Positions 24,471 through 34,735 of a stretch of 64,000 nucleotides of DNA are shown in pieces. This DNA is from Hyposmocoma kahamanoa (Eukaryota; Arthropoda; Insecta; Lepidoptera; Cosmopterigidae). The position numbers were made by a program, and so were the translations under genes. The stretch's first letter is position 1. Each line of letters begins with the position of its first letter. The stretch spans positions 14,133,049-14,197,048 of the forward strand of contig NW_020654422.1 in assembly GCF_003589595.1 (NCBI RefSeq), written 5' to 3'. The notes below the pieces were generated by a model that made no database searches, was not told the origin of the DNA, and worked only from the letters and a program-made list of their open reading frames with translations.

Positions 24471-24565
24471 CTATTATTTTATCAAATATAAACTAGGGTA
24501 ACTAAACAAACTGTTTTTTCTTTCGTTCTGACATCTTTAATTGAAATTATTTGTGTATTATTATA

Positions 24566-24665
24566 AATTAACCCGCATTGGGCCATGGGCTAGACTCTCG
24601 TCTGAGAGAAGACCCGTGCCCAACAGTGGGACGTATAAGTGGGTTGATAATTATGATAATGATGT
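24566..24665 (+). mobile_element. LINE/SINE 3' tail of RTE type
   Basis: AACCCGCATTGGGCCATGGG, AGAGAAGACCCGTGCCCAAC and AGTGGGACGTATAAG followed by GGTTGATAATTATGATAATG form the characteristic lepidopteran tail ending in GATGATG-like repeats. Only the tail is present. Confidence 0.65.
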
Positions 24666-25039
24666 AAGATATAACGATTTCAAAGAATGATTGTAATTCC
24701 TTATTAGAAAACCACCTTTACGCACTCTTGCATCTTGGGAGTAGAAATCTTAGGCCCGTGGAGCAACACTGCATAGCATCACATCCAAAAAATTTATGGA
24801 CCTACAGAACTCGTCAGAGACGTGAAAGCGGGCAGCTGCCTTACCCAACGTATTTAATTATCTATTTCTTGCCATTGTTCAACAAGAATGGAGGAATGTG
24901 GGCAGTATTTTAGAAATACTGTTACGGGGCCCCATTTTATTAATTTTTTGTGATCCTAGTACTTATATACAAGCTTTTAATCTTTATCAACTCTTTGTTA
25001 ACGCATCAACAACACAAAAGATCTATAAGAAACACTTAG
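24666..25039. other. No recognised feature
   Basis: Two short plus frames without domains. Confidence 0.35.
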
Positions 25040-25200
25040 AGAAATTCGTAAGACCATCTGTGTCGAAATGTTGCTCAGCGAATGCCAAACTAGGGCCATA
25101 CAGACACAGATTCGAGTCCTGTCAGATCGAAAGAAAAGCCTTATGTAAGATCTTTGTAGTAATAATTATAATAAACTAGTGGAGGATTTACACAAAAAAC
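25040..25200 (+). mobile_element. tRNA-derived SINE, family S3, diverged
   Basis: A weak head with a B-box-like GATTCGAGTCC is followed by the family S3 tail ATAATTATAATAAACTAGTG then GAGGATTTACACAAAAAA. The tail matches copies at 41.6, 54.4, 56.8, 57.8 and 62.3 kb. Confidence 0.6.
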
Positions 25201-25254
25201 AATTCAAAATATTCAATAAATAAACCTTTTAAATCCTTTGAATAACTTATGCTA

Positions 25255-27140
25255 CATTTAGAATAGAATAGACATTTATTGCAACATCGCAACACATAGA
25301 TTAATAATAATACTTAGACAAACAAAACAAAATAGAAAGAACTAAAAGCCAAAATAAAAGTTACAAAAACAAGAAAAAAACAACATAAAGTAAAGCAAAA
25401 CAGACAAAAAGCAATAAACAAAATGCATAAAGACTATAAATTTTTACTGTCATTTTGTGCGGCTGTGGCGTACGCAAAAGAACCTCATTCAGCTTATGCC
25501 ATACTTACATAGTCGTAACTGAAGATACCGTAACATAATTTGATATCAACTATATCATAACAGTTCATCTATGCTGCGATCTATTGCAATTACGCAGTGG
25601 TTGCCTCTAGAAGAATCTCAAAATCTTCTCTAATCGTATAATATACTCGAACACCTAACAACGCCGCCTCATACAATGCTGTTCTCGAATATTAATACAT
25701 TTATTTCCAAAATGAGTTGTACTGATGACCTGCCATCATTAACACATCATCATTATATCCTTTAAGGTGGAGTACAGAGCATCAAGACACACCCTAGGCG
25801 TTATTAAATTAAGTAACAACGAAATACCATTGTTAGTGCTGTTACGTTAATATTATCTACGTCGGCAGTGTCTATGATTGACTCTTGATGCGATGATCGG
25901 AAGTCTACTGTAGCATAGAGATATTACCGCACCTCGTATTCATTATGTTTCCACTACTATATTACGTTTGCCAAGCTATTTACGCACACGTGAAAATTTA
26001 GCTCGTTAATCATTTTACCTAATGCTGTTGAAGTATTTGTGATTCGAATTGGCGCTGGTAAGGCGAAAGCTTCTTACATTTGTCAGAACATATACACGTT
26101 CCTTGGTCTTAAATGCTTTTCATTAATAATTGTTATGGATTTTTTTATATATGTCGGAGCCAGTTATCACTTTAAACGTAATTTAACAGAATTCAATTTG
26201 TTTACGTAATGTGCTTTACGAAAGGATAAATCTTGGCTAATAATATTAACACGTGTGGCTTTCTAATTGGACGTTAAGCAAAAAAGATATAATTCACAAA
26301 ATTATCAAAAAAATGAGTCATATATATCAAACGGTTCCTAAAGTCTAACCTCTTAGATCAGCAAAAAAATCCAACACATAAACATAAATAAATATCTCTG
26401 GAGTTACATGACATTATAAGTTTTAATAATAAAACGAGAGTGAGAAACACTTTTAAAGTTCAAACTGCCATATCTCGAAAGTGACCGGATATGCATTGGA
26501 TCCTTTTTGTTTAACTAAGTCCAATTATAAGAAAAACGAATTGCTAAGCTATCTGCGAATTGCATTAAGTAGTTCGATCATGGTTTCTTTGTTTCCAAAT
26601 CTCACGTCAGTTTGACAGCTAAAACTGGGTGAGGTCACAGAGAGGATAACGTTGGTGTAGTTTGAATCTGTTCAGTTTAATTAGTAGTCTGACGTGGTCC
26701 CATGATATGATAGTCGTAAGGCAGGTTGCTATATGAAAATAAGGAGAGTAGTTGGCAACACAGGGCAATACTTTGTGAACGAACACGATTTGACAAAAAG
26801 GATTTTCTGTGCCAGTGAGTTGAAAATTAATTAATGACGGTTCGACTCCGTGAATTTGCCGCGTGATACTAAAAATCTGTTTTAGCCTGATTCGTCTTTT
26901 GTACTTTCGAAGTAATTACTGTGAAAATTGGATAAACGCATTAAATGCAATGGACTGAAGTTATTATTCACCGCCGGCTTAGCGACTTGATAACGAATAG
27001 TGAATCGGCCAATTATCAAATAATTCCTGACTAAATTCAGTGACGAGGGCGTTTCCCCATTACTCCGACATATATTATATAGGTATAATGCTTTACTATT
27101 CCATATTTTAAACTAAAAAGTATAACAATAATAAGTAAAA
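25255..27140. other. Mostly unrecognised; possible LINE 3' UTR at the left
   Basis: GAATAGAATAGACATTTATT near 25262 is the reverse of the AATAAATGTCTATTC tail found at the end of several lepidopteran LINEs, and a long A-rich stretch follows to about 25435. No protein remnant lies upstream of it, so I do not call a LINE. The rest, to 27140, shows nothing I can name. Confidence 0.3.
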
Positions 27141-27416
27141 TTCGTTCAAGGAATTAATGCTTTACTTATTTCTGCCACCAAGCTGTAATATACTCACATT
27201 ACCGTGTTTCGGTTTTGAAGGTAAGGGTGCTGGTGAAATTACATGCACATGAAACTTTTTAACTTATGTCTCAAGATGACGGGTACAGTAACAGTGCCTC
27301 TCAGATCTTTGGATTTAAAGAAAGCTCTGAGCGGCACTACAACTGTTAGGGACAGGCGTGTTACTTACCGACACGACTTTTTCGTACCGTCATTTATTAG
27401 TATTATAATAAAAAAA
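27141..27416 (+). repeat. Family A repeat
   Basis: Begins partway into the unit (GTTCAAGGAATTAATGC) and is then complete to the TATTATAATAAAAAAAG end. The AAGAAAGCTCTGAGCGGCAC block carries a small duplication. Confidence 0.85.
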
Positions 27417-27458
27417 GACATTTAATTTGAAACTTACCATAGCCGAGGAAGTCACGGC

Positions 27459-28161
27459 AGGGCTCCGTCACTTTATCGCCGGAAGGGAGCCTACTTCAGC
27501 ATGTCACCACTGTGACAGCTGCCTCGAAGAGACGGCCTGGGTTGTCCTGCACGGGTTGAGCAGCGCGGTGAACTTGTCGCCGCCGTGGGGAGCGAACATT
27601 CTCTCCCAACCATAGTTCGCTCAATGGTTGAGAGCAAAAGGTCGTGCGACGCAGTCCAGGCATTCTGCGAGGAGGTCATGGCGAAGAAAGAGGCGGCGGA
27701 AAGGGAAAGGGAAGATTGAGCCCCTGACCCGATCCACCGTCGGAGAGTGGGTCGCAGAAGGAGAGCTATGGCTCTCCAGCTGCCGACATAGGCGGGTAAC
27801 GGGAGGCGAAAGCCCCCGTGACATGGGTCCATGAGCGGCAGACATAGGGGAGTCCGTCGCTCGTTACTGGTGGACCCGAGATGGCGGCGTATGTGTTCCG
27901 CGTCTGCCACTCAAGATTGTTGACGGGGAGACAAGAACTCTCCCCGAAAAGCGAGATGGGGTTCGGCGCCCAGTCGGATCAATCACCGCCGGAGTCGCGG
28001 AAGAATGCGTAAGCGTCCCCGTGCCTCCGGCACATGGTGAGCAGACGGAACACCGTCAGGTTTTAGTCGGTAGGAGTCCGATATAACGCTTCGCCTCCCC
28101 CGGGCGTAAGGGTATCCATGAGGATTTCCTGACGGAAAAAAAAAAAAAGGGCTCCGTCACT
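27459..28161 (+). mobile_element. R1-type LINE 3' end with target-site duplication
   Basis: A 5'-truncated LINE tail, GC-rich against its surroundings. It ends in a run of 13-14 A (to 28148). The 14-base sequence AGGGCTCCGTCACT occurs at 27459-27472 just before the element and again at 28148-28161 just after the A run (13 bases if the first A belongs to the tail). This is a textbook target-site duplication made by target-primed reverse transcription. The exact flanks suggest it is young compared with neighbouring debris. Confidence 0.88.
27473..27719 (+). pseudogene. R1-type LINE ORF2, extreme C-terminus, frameshifted
   Basis: The first frame gives FIAGREPTSACHHCDSCLEE, the start of the C-terminal cysteine/histidine motif of R1-clade ORF2 proteins. 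The motif's later residues are replaced (WVVLHGL). After a shift near 27555 another frame gives EQRGELVAAVGSEHSLPTIV, then SKRSCDAVQAFCEEVMAKKE and AAERERED before a stop at 27717-27719. Reverse transcriptase and endonuclease domains are absent, so it cannot act. Confidence 0.75.
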
Positions 28162-28795
28162 CGCTCAAAGTTACGCGGTAAGTGCGTTGAGTGCGCCGAC
28201 GTCGGCGCAAGCGCTCGTACATGTTTTTAATTTATGAGCATTCGGCTCCGCATGACTGCACACGGCGGGCAACGTTATTTTCACCTCTCTGAGTGCGTGC
28301 TTAAGTTCCTTTTTTCTCGTAGTGGGCAATATCGTATTTTTTATTTTGTATTGTAATGTGTCGAAGCAACGTCACTTCTTTAGTAGGTCACTGGATTGCA
28401 TATTGAAGGAAATGTTGAGTAGGCATAAGATTCTTTATATTTTAGTTGAATTATTATTTCACTTCTATTTGCACCATGAACGAATAAACACACTATTTAA
28501 AATTGTTCCTGTTTCACTATATGTCGCTAACCAGATGACATCCCAACTACCTCACTGCACAACCAACCTAATATTTGAGTATGATGTATCTGTTACGTAG
28601 GAACTATTGAGTACTCTGTCATCACGGGCTTGCCTAGTAAAACCAGGTCGAGTAATTAAATTTTGTAAATTGCGTTCTGGGTATCTCGTATCTCGGAGTA
28701 AATTCTATTGCTCTGGTATTCATAGTACAGTTTAGAACATAATTATCTCATTTCAATTTGCAACCAAATTATGTTGTCTGTATTATAAAAACAGA
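28162..28795. other. Insertion-site flank, then unrecognised sequence
   Basis: The first 120 bases are unusually GC-rich and hold a perfect 18-bp palindrome, TGCGCCGACGTCGGCGCA (28192-28209). The rest, including a 92-codon frame at 28322-28600, has no recognised content. Confidence 0.5.
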
Positions 28796-29012
28796 CAGTA
28801 AGTGTAATGGGTGTATGAAAGGAGCCTCCTTGCAATGGCGTAATTTTTATGGCCTCTGTACGAATGGTGCACCTGGGCAACAAACGGCGAGCACCTTACG
28901 CCGACAGGCAAATCTTTTATCACAACGGCAAACATGTCCTTCACTTTAACATGGCATCTACTACTAATGACGCGGGTCGCAGCTATAGTTTCTGGGCCAC
29001 AATAATTTAAGA
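28796..29012 (-). repeat. Family B repeat, copy 2
   Basis: Longer than the 23.5 kb copy. The minus strand is open over most of it (GPETIAATRVISSRCHVKVK, DMFAVVIKDLPVGVRCSPFV, HHSYRGHKNYAIARRLL). Related residues at 23.5 kb support a once-coding origin, but I cannot name the protein. It ends about 40 bases before a family A copy. Confidence 0.6.
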
Positions 29013-29052
29013 ATAATAAAAAAGCAAGCCTCAAATCGATGTGATAAAAAGT

Positions 29053-29358
29053 CTTAGTAGCAGTGGAGCTCGTTACGAAAGAGTTCGTCCAGGGAAGTAC
29101 TGTCACCGCATCTATTTCTGCCACCAAACAGTAATGTGAGCATTACTGCATTCCGGTTTTGAAGGGTAAGGGTGCTGGTGAAATTACAGGCACATGGGAC
29201 TTGCCCACTTATTCTTAGGGTGACGGGTGCAGTGGTCGTGCCCCTAAGATCTTTACAATTTAAAGCTCTGAGTGGCACTGCAACGTTATGGATACGGGTA
29301 ACGCTTACCACATGGCGCACGACTTATTCGTAGGTACTATAATTGAAATTATAAAAAA
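29053..29358 (+). repeat. Family A repeat, full length, well preserved
   Basis: Every block of the family is present, from TTAGTAGCAGTGGAGCTC to GGTACTATAATTG and A-rich sequence. It lacks terminal inverted repeats. The A-rich right end would fit a retroposed origin, but no clear polymerase III boxes are visible, so it remains unclassified. Confidence 0.88.
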
Positions 29359-29689
29359 GTAGATTATAGATTGGTAATTTTGTTTGACGCTGAAACATGG
29401 TCCAACAGTCGCATCATTTATTGCAAAAGTTTGTGCATTCCATAAAACGATAAGACTAGAAATATTTCTCCAACTTTCTGTTCCATTTTGTAGCAGAACT
29501 TTTGTTTGTTGGACCTGTTATATTGAACTGGGTATTAGTTTGAGAATTATTTACCGTGCTAGACCAGGACTGTATAAAAAGAGTATCCACCGCGTGACTT
29601 CGCGCGCACTAATTGTTTGTTGGTGAATGTTCTAGTTTTGACAGTATAAAATTGTAAATATTTTCTTGTTACATACAGGATTCTTTTTT

Positions 29690-29902
29690 ACCAAGTGACA
29701 ATCAGTGGAAAGACCTAAGGGGCACAGCCATTGCACTCGCTCTGAGACATAATTTGACAAGTCAAATGTGCCCGTAATTCCACTAGCACCCTTATCTTTC
29801 AAAACCGGAATGCAGTAATGCTCAAATTACTGATTGATGGCAGAAATAGCTAAGGTAATAGTATTTTCTTTGGCGAACTCCTCCAGAGAGTGAGCTATTA
29901 TA
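29690..29902 (-). repeat. Family A repeat, left end missing
   Basis: Starts at ACCAAGTGACAATCAG, lacks the GTCGTGCGCC to TTTAAATCGC block, then runs through CACTAGCACCCTTATC and CGGAATGCAGTAATGC to GAGTGAGCTATTATAA. Confidence 0.8.
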
Positions 29903-30427
29903 ACATATACTTTGTGTTGTAGTACGTGATTACGTGAACAGGAGAAAGACCTACGTTCAAAAATACTGCTTTGACAACGCTTCACCGGTCTGCGCTTGCA
30001 CTAACAGCACCTCATGTTGATGCAAATTCGTAGTCGAAGAGAGAACTCTTCATGAAACCTGAACTTGAGAGGAAAAACTAAGAATGGGCTTTAATTACTA
30101 TTACGTAAAGTAAGTTTAGGAGTAACAGACACTGCGAGTTGTTTCTTTGTTGTCGGCGCGCTTGCAGCACGCGATTGGTGTGGCGACGATCCAACGACAC
30201 GAGTCAAAAATCGTTTTTAGTTGTTTTTAGTAATCGAATCTGCAACGAGATGTCTGACAGCGCAGCGGATTGTCATGGAATCATTTTCAAACAAAATTAT
30301 TTACTACCGGTTCTAATGATAAAATCTACGAGTAATACGAAAAGGCGTAGTAGCCTAAAGGTAAGGTAGGCTTTACGTCGATAGGAAAGTTAGATACGTC
30401 TCCAAATCAATTTAATGGTGTGTGCTA
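29903..30427. other. No recognised feature
   Basis: Short frames, no domains; composition is less AT-rich around 29970-30020 and 30140-30260. Confidence 0.35.
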
Positions 30428-30780
30428 AGTCCAATCCGCGACGTGCAAACGTCACCGGTTTTCATGGTCTAGCCATATCTGAAGTCTCGGATTCGATCCC
30501 CGGTCGGGTCAATGAAGAAATTTCATATTCTATATTTTTAAATACATTCTAAACACAAATCTATATATATTCAGCCAGTACTTCTACTCACAGAGTAGAG
30601 CCTAGACTACAGTACCGTCGTTGTTTCCAATTTCCATAACACAAGTGCTTCAGTTACTTACCTACTAATTTGGGATCAGAGCAACGTATGTGGTATTGTC
30701 CAATATTTATTTACTTTATGGGTCCACTCAGGAACTACTGCCCCTGCCCAGCAGTAGAACTATATGGGCTAATTATTAAT
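30428..30780 (+). mobile_element. tRNA-derived SINE, family S4, long form
   Basis: The head has GGTTTTCATGGTCTAGCC and a good B-box GATTCGATCCC followed by CGGTCGGGTCAATG. The body includes TACTAATTTGGGATCAGAGC and the element ends with CCCTGCCCAGCAGTAGAAC, TATATGGGCTAATTATTAAT, an RTE-type tail. A tail shared with an RTE LINE suggests which machinery mobilised it. Confidence 0.65.
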
Positions 30781-30954
30781 ACGAAAACAGATATTTCATA
30801 TGGTTTTAAAAAAGCGAGAAAAGAAAAAGAGTAAGATTAATTGTACTTTTACTATTATTGAAAACTTGCGTAGTAACTACTTACTAACATAAGCCAATTT
30901 AGCTATTTATAAGAGGTCTGAAAAGTAAGCCATTGACAAATTATATTTGCTTTT

Positions 30955-31248
30955 AATCGACTTCAAAAAAAAGGAGGATGTTCTCAGTTCTACTGCTTTT
31001 TTTGTATGTATGTTATGCGATAACTATGTGAACCGATTGTGATGATTATTTTTTGTTGGAAACAGGTTACCTCAGTATAATTGGTCTCATTTAAATTTGA
31101 AGAAAGTATTACACCTCCAAAGGTGGAAAGAAAAACTAGGGAATGAATTCGGTTTTGCGCACTTTCCGGTAACCGATTTCAATAAAACTTGGCGAATAAA
31201 TGTAATTCCACTAATATTTGAGGTAGGTTTTTTTAGTACTCTGTACTG
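30955..31248 (-). mobile_element. Family T element, full length
   Basis: Ends TAATCGACTTCAAAAAAAAG and TTTTTTTAGTACTCTG, in inverse orientation to the 2.1 and 17.3 kb copies. One TIR is decayed (GAGGTAGGTTTT). Confidence 0.8.
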
Positions 31249-31263
31249 ATAAACTTTCGTGTT

Positions 31264-31281
31264 AACACTAATATTAGTGTT
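31264..31281. repeat. Perfect 18-bp palindrome
   Basis: AACACTAATATTAGTGTT, directly beside the family T element. Function unknown. Confidence 0.8.
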
Positions 31282-31341
31282 GTGTGTGGCGGTATAAATC
31301 CTTTGAAAGGGTTTCCCACATAATTGCGAATGCCAATTACA

Positions 31342-31466
31342 CGAATGACGATAGTGCGAAGACGGTCAAGCTATAAGGCGCGACGACTTATTATCACGAA
31401 TTGTCAGTTGCGCGAAGGTTTAAAAGCGTGATGGTTCATTTGCGCGAATGACGATAGCACGAAGAC
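31342..31466 (+). repeat. Spaced direct repeat of 22 bases
   Basis: CGAATGACGATAGTGCGAAG at 31342 recurs as CGAATGACGATAGCACGAAG at 31445, 103 bases away. The intervening sequence has further GCGAA-type half-motifs. Confidence 0.7.
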
Positions 31467-32973
31467 ATTGGATATTATCATATTCGAACAAACACAACTT
31501 TATATGCATATATATTGTATATAATTATTTTATACCTATAGATATACTTTTGAGAAATTAAGTTCAATTTGTTCAAATAACATCTTTGATACTAATCGTA
31601 GATTTTGGTAAAATTTTAATGACTTCGTCCATATGATGTTAATTTCTGACGATGTTACAATAATTACACCCCTACAATTTTGTGTATAAACAATCACACA
31701 TCTTAAGGCAGTTTTTAAGACCAGCAGCAAAATACTGAGAGTGCATTTTTTCGTCAGGAATTTTTAGAAAATTTAATATTTTAGTCGAAAAGTAAAAAAA
31801 TATTACATAATCCCTAAAACAATGACGTAATCTAAGAACAAATACAAAAATGACTCATTGCACGTTACACTACTTCTATATCAAATTTCAACTGATTTAG
31901 TGGAACGGTTTTCAAAGTAGAGTGGTTTTGGTGACTAGAGAAGAATAAAGTGTGTGTATACTTCTAATACATTTATTTTTGGACCAAGTATTGTTTTTCT
32001 ATTATGTTTAAAAAGTACTTAAGTTACTTAATGTGTAGATTTGTAAGCGAATGGTTAAAAATGGGACATTTTAACCACTTGTTTACAAATCGACATGCTT
32101 CGTACTAAAAAAAATTATAACAGGTTCACTTTATTTTAATTTGTCACCCCTGACCTTAACTTGTATGTTCCTCTTGCCCCAAAATAATTTTTTTAACTTT
32201 TTTTTGAGAACTGTACGTTACTTCAATGGTTTTAAGATCAAATTCGATTGAAATAGTTTTACTTAGAAATTAGCTACAAATATACTTAAATAAACATTAT
32301 ATTTATATGAAATACGATGACAGTTCTTCTTACCTCATTTTTTGGAGGAAGAGAAACGTTAGCACAACCTGTAATATTAACGTAATGATTGTTTAAAACC
32401 TGGAAAGCTGATAAACCAGGGTAAGACTAGAGTATTTCGAAATTCGTATAAGATATTATTTATTCCTCCTAGAGTTCATAACATTTGTCTTGAAATAAAG
32501 TATGTTCTTCTTACCCCACCTGACTGGAAAGGCGTGTCGCTTATGCTAGAATAACAGTCAAATGAAAGTGAAAAGTGAAAAGTCGAACCATGTTATGTAT
32601 TCGCTAGATAATTTAAATTTCGGTCTTTATAGTCGTTTAAAAAACATACCAACGTAACTAAGCAACTAACATATAAATCACAACTAACGTATTAACCCGT
32701 CAATCAAGCAAATTGGATATGGGTATACCCCAAAGATGGTAGTAATTAGGCGTCCTAGATTAACCATCTGCCTCGGATGTGATCATCTTGTCGGTACTTA
32801 ACACCAATTGTAATGTCAAATGCTTCAATTTGAATGAATTTTGTTAGAAGAGGATTATAACACCTGCTTAATCGGATTTAGGGCTCACGGTGGTGCCGTG
32901 ATAATTTGAACTCCGTACTTTGAAGTTTTAATACAATTGAATTTAAATTTTCAATGTCAATTTTAACGTTCTT
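31467..32973. other. AT-rich stretch, nothing recognised
   Basis: The minus frame at 31536-31730 has no domain. I saw no shared repeat. Confidence 0.4.
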
Positions 32974-33010
32974 TTAACCCTTTACTACCGCCGGTCACTT
33001 CGTTGCTTAA
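32974..33010 (+). repeat. Possible piggyBac-like terminus at a TTAA site
   Basis: TTAA is followed by CCCTTTACTACCGCCGG, similar in layout to the TTAA plus CCCATTGACTGCCGAAGG end at 37.16 kb. Only one end is seen. Confidence 0.3.
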
Positions 33011-33173
33011 CATCAGATAAGATCGTATAACGTGGTACTATTTTGAATATTACATAAATTTATAATTATTTATGCGTCTTTCAAAATAATTCAGATTCTC
33101 ATACAAATATAAATAAATTAAATATCTCATATAAATACAAATATCACATATATACTGGCAATGTATATAATTC

Positions 33174-33191
33174 GGTATTCTATAGAATACC
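33174..33191. repeat. Perfect 18-bp palindrome, family H
   Basis: GGTATTCTATAGAATACC, followed by TAGG. Related units are at 35.47, 35.56 and 53.36 kb, and ATTCGGTATTC / GCAATG flanks are also shared, so it is part of a dispersed repeat. Confidence 0.7.
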
Positions 33192-33344
33192 TAGGTATTA
33201 CGTACGTGAATTAGGCAATGTTTGTTTTATGTTTTTGTTTTATTTATTTTTAATTTTTATTTATTTATTTATATCAGGTAACAAAGACCCATGTATACAT
33301 ACCTTATAGACTAACATACATAACAATATAAAAACAAAATACAC

Positions 33345-34373
33345 CTATATTATATATACCTTAAAAACTAACATGAAATTCGAAAGATGTTCGGTGGGTA
33401 TTCTCACCACAAACGAATTAAAGTTCACGTTGCGGCGAGACTCCAACCGCTCGACACTCAAAGTGTATTTGGCTTTATGCCTGATATACTCCACTACCTC
33501 CTCAGACTTCGTGGAGTAATGCAGCCGCGACAGGTACATCAACGTCGTCGGTACGGCCGGACGCAGCAGGAAGTTCGGTCCTGTCGGAGCTGTGCCACAC
33601 TGGTTACGGCTGGTGGGCTTCCTCTTCCTCTTCACCACCTTTGTGAAGCCATCCTCGTCGCACTGGACCGTCTGCCTCTGTGGTTTTGCAACTTCAGAGA
33701 CAGGCACACGGAGATTGGTTTTATCCTTAGCTGATTGCCGCCGCTCGAATTTCGAAGTGGCGGGTTGGCTGGTTGAAGCGGCTACAGCGGCGTATGCAAG
33801 TGTCGGGGTTGACGTGCACACGCGTGACATTTCCACCGAGGCAGAGGGGCGGGCAGCGGGGCGCGGCGCATCATGCGCGGTGGCAGCAACGAATGGTGAC
33901 GCATTATGTGCCGACTCGAAACTGCTGACCGAGGCATTCAGCGCTGCTCCGCGTCGTGTGTTTACATTAGAGGCTTCTGGTGACCTACATACCGAAACAG
34001 CATTGCTTAATAACGCAACTTGGGTACGCAGCTCACTTATGATGTTATCCGAAGCCTCTAATTTACACTGTACTTCGGCTAGGCTAGACTTCAGGGACGT
34101 AATGTCCTTCAGCAGCCTAGTAATATCAACGTGGTCGAACGTGACGGGGGGCAGCTTGTGCAGCTCCTTCGCCACGAATGTAGGCACGTCGTCCGGGTCA
34201 GTCTCCTTCAGCAGCGTGATTCTATCTTGGAGACTCTTCACGCCTCCATCCCTCCGGCGAGATGGCATCACTTCGGCTTTACCGAGACGCTGGAAAAGCA
34301 GCATCTTGCCACTGCAAATCTCATATTCACTGAAATTTGATTTGCATATCTGCACTATGCTGACTTCATCCAT
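33345..34373 (-). CDS. LINE ORF1-type nucleic-acid-binding protein, intact, altered C-terminus
   Basis: The frame is open from ATG at 34371-34373 (MDEVSIVQICKSNFSEYE) for 342 codons. Upstream codons in frame include another ATG, and I prefer this one because similar ORF1 proteins start with this segment. Seen in order: a conserved block with ETDPDDVPTFVAKELHKLPP (about residues 56-75), a predicted coiled coil (about 84-124), a low-complexity Ala/Ser/Thr linker, a basic patch FTKVVKRKRKP (243-253), and a fold resembling an RRM (about 278-333, TTLMYLSRLHYS and NFNSFVVRIPTEHL). The last eight or so residues come from 3' UTR sequence. The known role of such proteins is to bind element RNA in ribonucleoprotein particles. 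No frameshift is present, unlike all other LINE frames nearby. Confidence 0.75.
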   Translation of the reverse strand: MDEVSIVQICKSNFSEYEICSGKMLLFQRLGKAEVMPSRRRDGGVKSLQDRITLLKETDPDDVPTFVAKELHKLPPVTFDHVDITRLLKDITSLKSSLAEVQCKLEASDNIISELRTQVALLSNAVSVCRSPEASNVNTRRGAALNASVSSFESAHNASPFVAATAHDAPRPAARPSASVEMSRVCTSTPTLAYAAVAASTSQPATSKFERRQSAKDKTNLRVPVSEVAKPQRQTVQCDEDGFTKVVKRKRKPTSRNQCGTAPTGPNFLLRPAVPTTLMYLSRLHYSTKSEEVVEYIRHKAKYTLSVERLESRRNVNFNSFVVRIPTEHLSNFMLVFKVYII

Positions 34374-34424
34374 GGTGCGTGACTTCATCGATAGCGTATA
34401 TAATGAACGCCAGGAGCTCATTGG

Positions 34425-34563
34425 CAATGAGTTGTTGGGAACTCATTGTCAATTACGCGCAGCGGCTTGTGCCGCTCGTAACGCGAGTTAGGTGTAATTA
34501 ACTCACTGCGTAGTGGCACGTCCGTTTCCGAACGCGCATTGCTATGGACTCATAGCAATGCGC
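34425..34563. repeat. Cluster of three strong hairpins in the leader of the ORF1 element
   Basis: CAATGAGTT/AACTCATTG (34425-34433 with 34440-34448), AGCGGC/GCCGCT (34461-34466 with 34471-34476), and GCGCATTGCTATG/CATAGCAATGCGC (34534-34546 with 34551-34563, perfect 13-bp stem, 4-base loop). Confidence 0.8.
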
Positions 34564-34570
34564 ATTCATT

Positions 34571-34735
34571 ATATCTTGTGCCGGGACGAACAAGTCGATC
34601 ACCTGGTAGTAAGCGACACGCCTATCCATAACAGTTGCAGTGACACTCAAAGCTTTAAATCGCAAAGATCTTAGGTGCACTGCCACTGCGCCTATCACCC
34701 TCACTCATAAGTTGACAAGTCCCATATGCCTGGAT
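34571..34735 (-). repeat. Family A repeat, partial
   Basis: Runs from GCCGGGACGAACAAGTCG to GACAAGTCCCATATGCCTGG, then ends abruptly. Confidence 0.85.

Larger units (their letters stand above)
33245..34570 (-). mobile_element. LINE-derived element: 5' leader, ORF1 and 3' tail, no ORF2
   Basis: On the minus strand a hairpin-rich leader (34425-34563) precedes an intact ORF1, which runs straight into a short 3' UTR and an AAATAAATAAATA tail ending near 33245. The endonuclease/reverse transcriptase ORF2 that should follow ORF1 is missing. This layout fits an internally deleted, non-autonomous derivative that would need enzymes in trans. The leader abuts a family A copy; I could not find a target duplication. 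Confidence 0.7.

Noticed and set aside
24182..24496. 104-codon plus frame over the SINE
   Set aside because: The first half is SINE sequence read in the wrong sense; no domain in the rest.
27491..27910. 139-codon minus frame over the R1-type tail
   Set aside because: The plus strand carries the LINE C-terminus in the same place; the minus frame is a GC-rich shadow.
31900..32530. Promoter or terminator elements in AT-rich DNA
   Set aside because: TATA-like and A/T runs are everywhere at this base composition and mean nothing without a gene.
33592..34491. 299-codon plus-strand open frame
   Set aside because: It lies opposite the LINE ORF1 on the minus strand; the minus frame has recognisable ORF1 features and this one has none.
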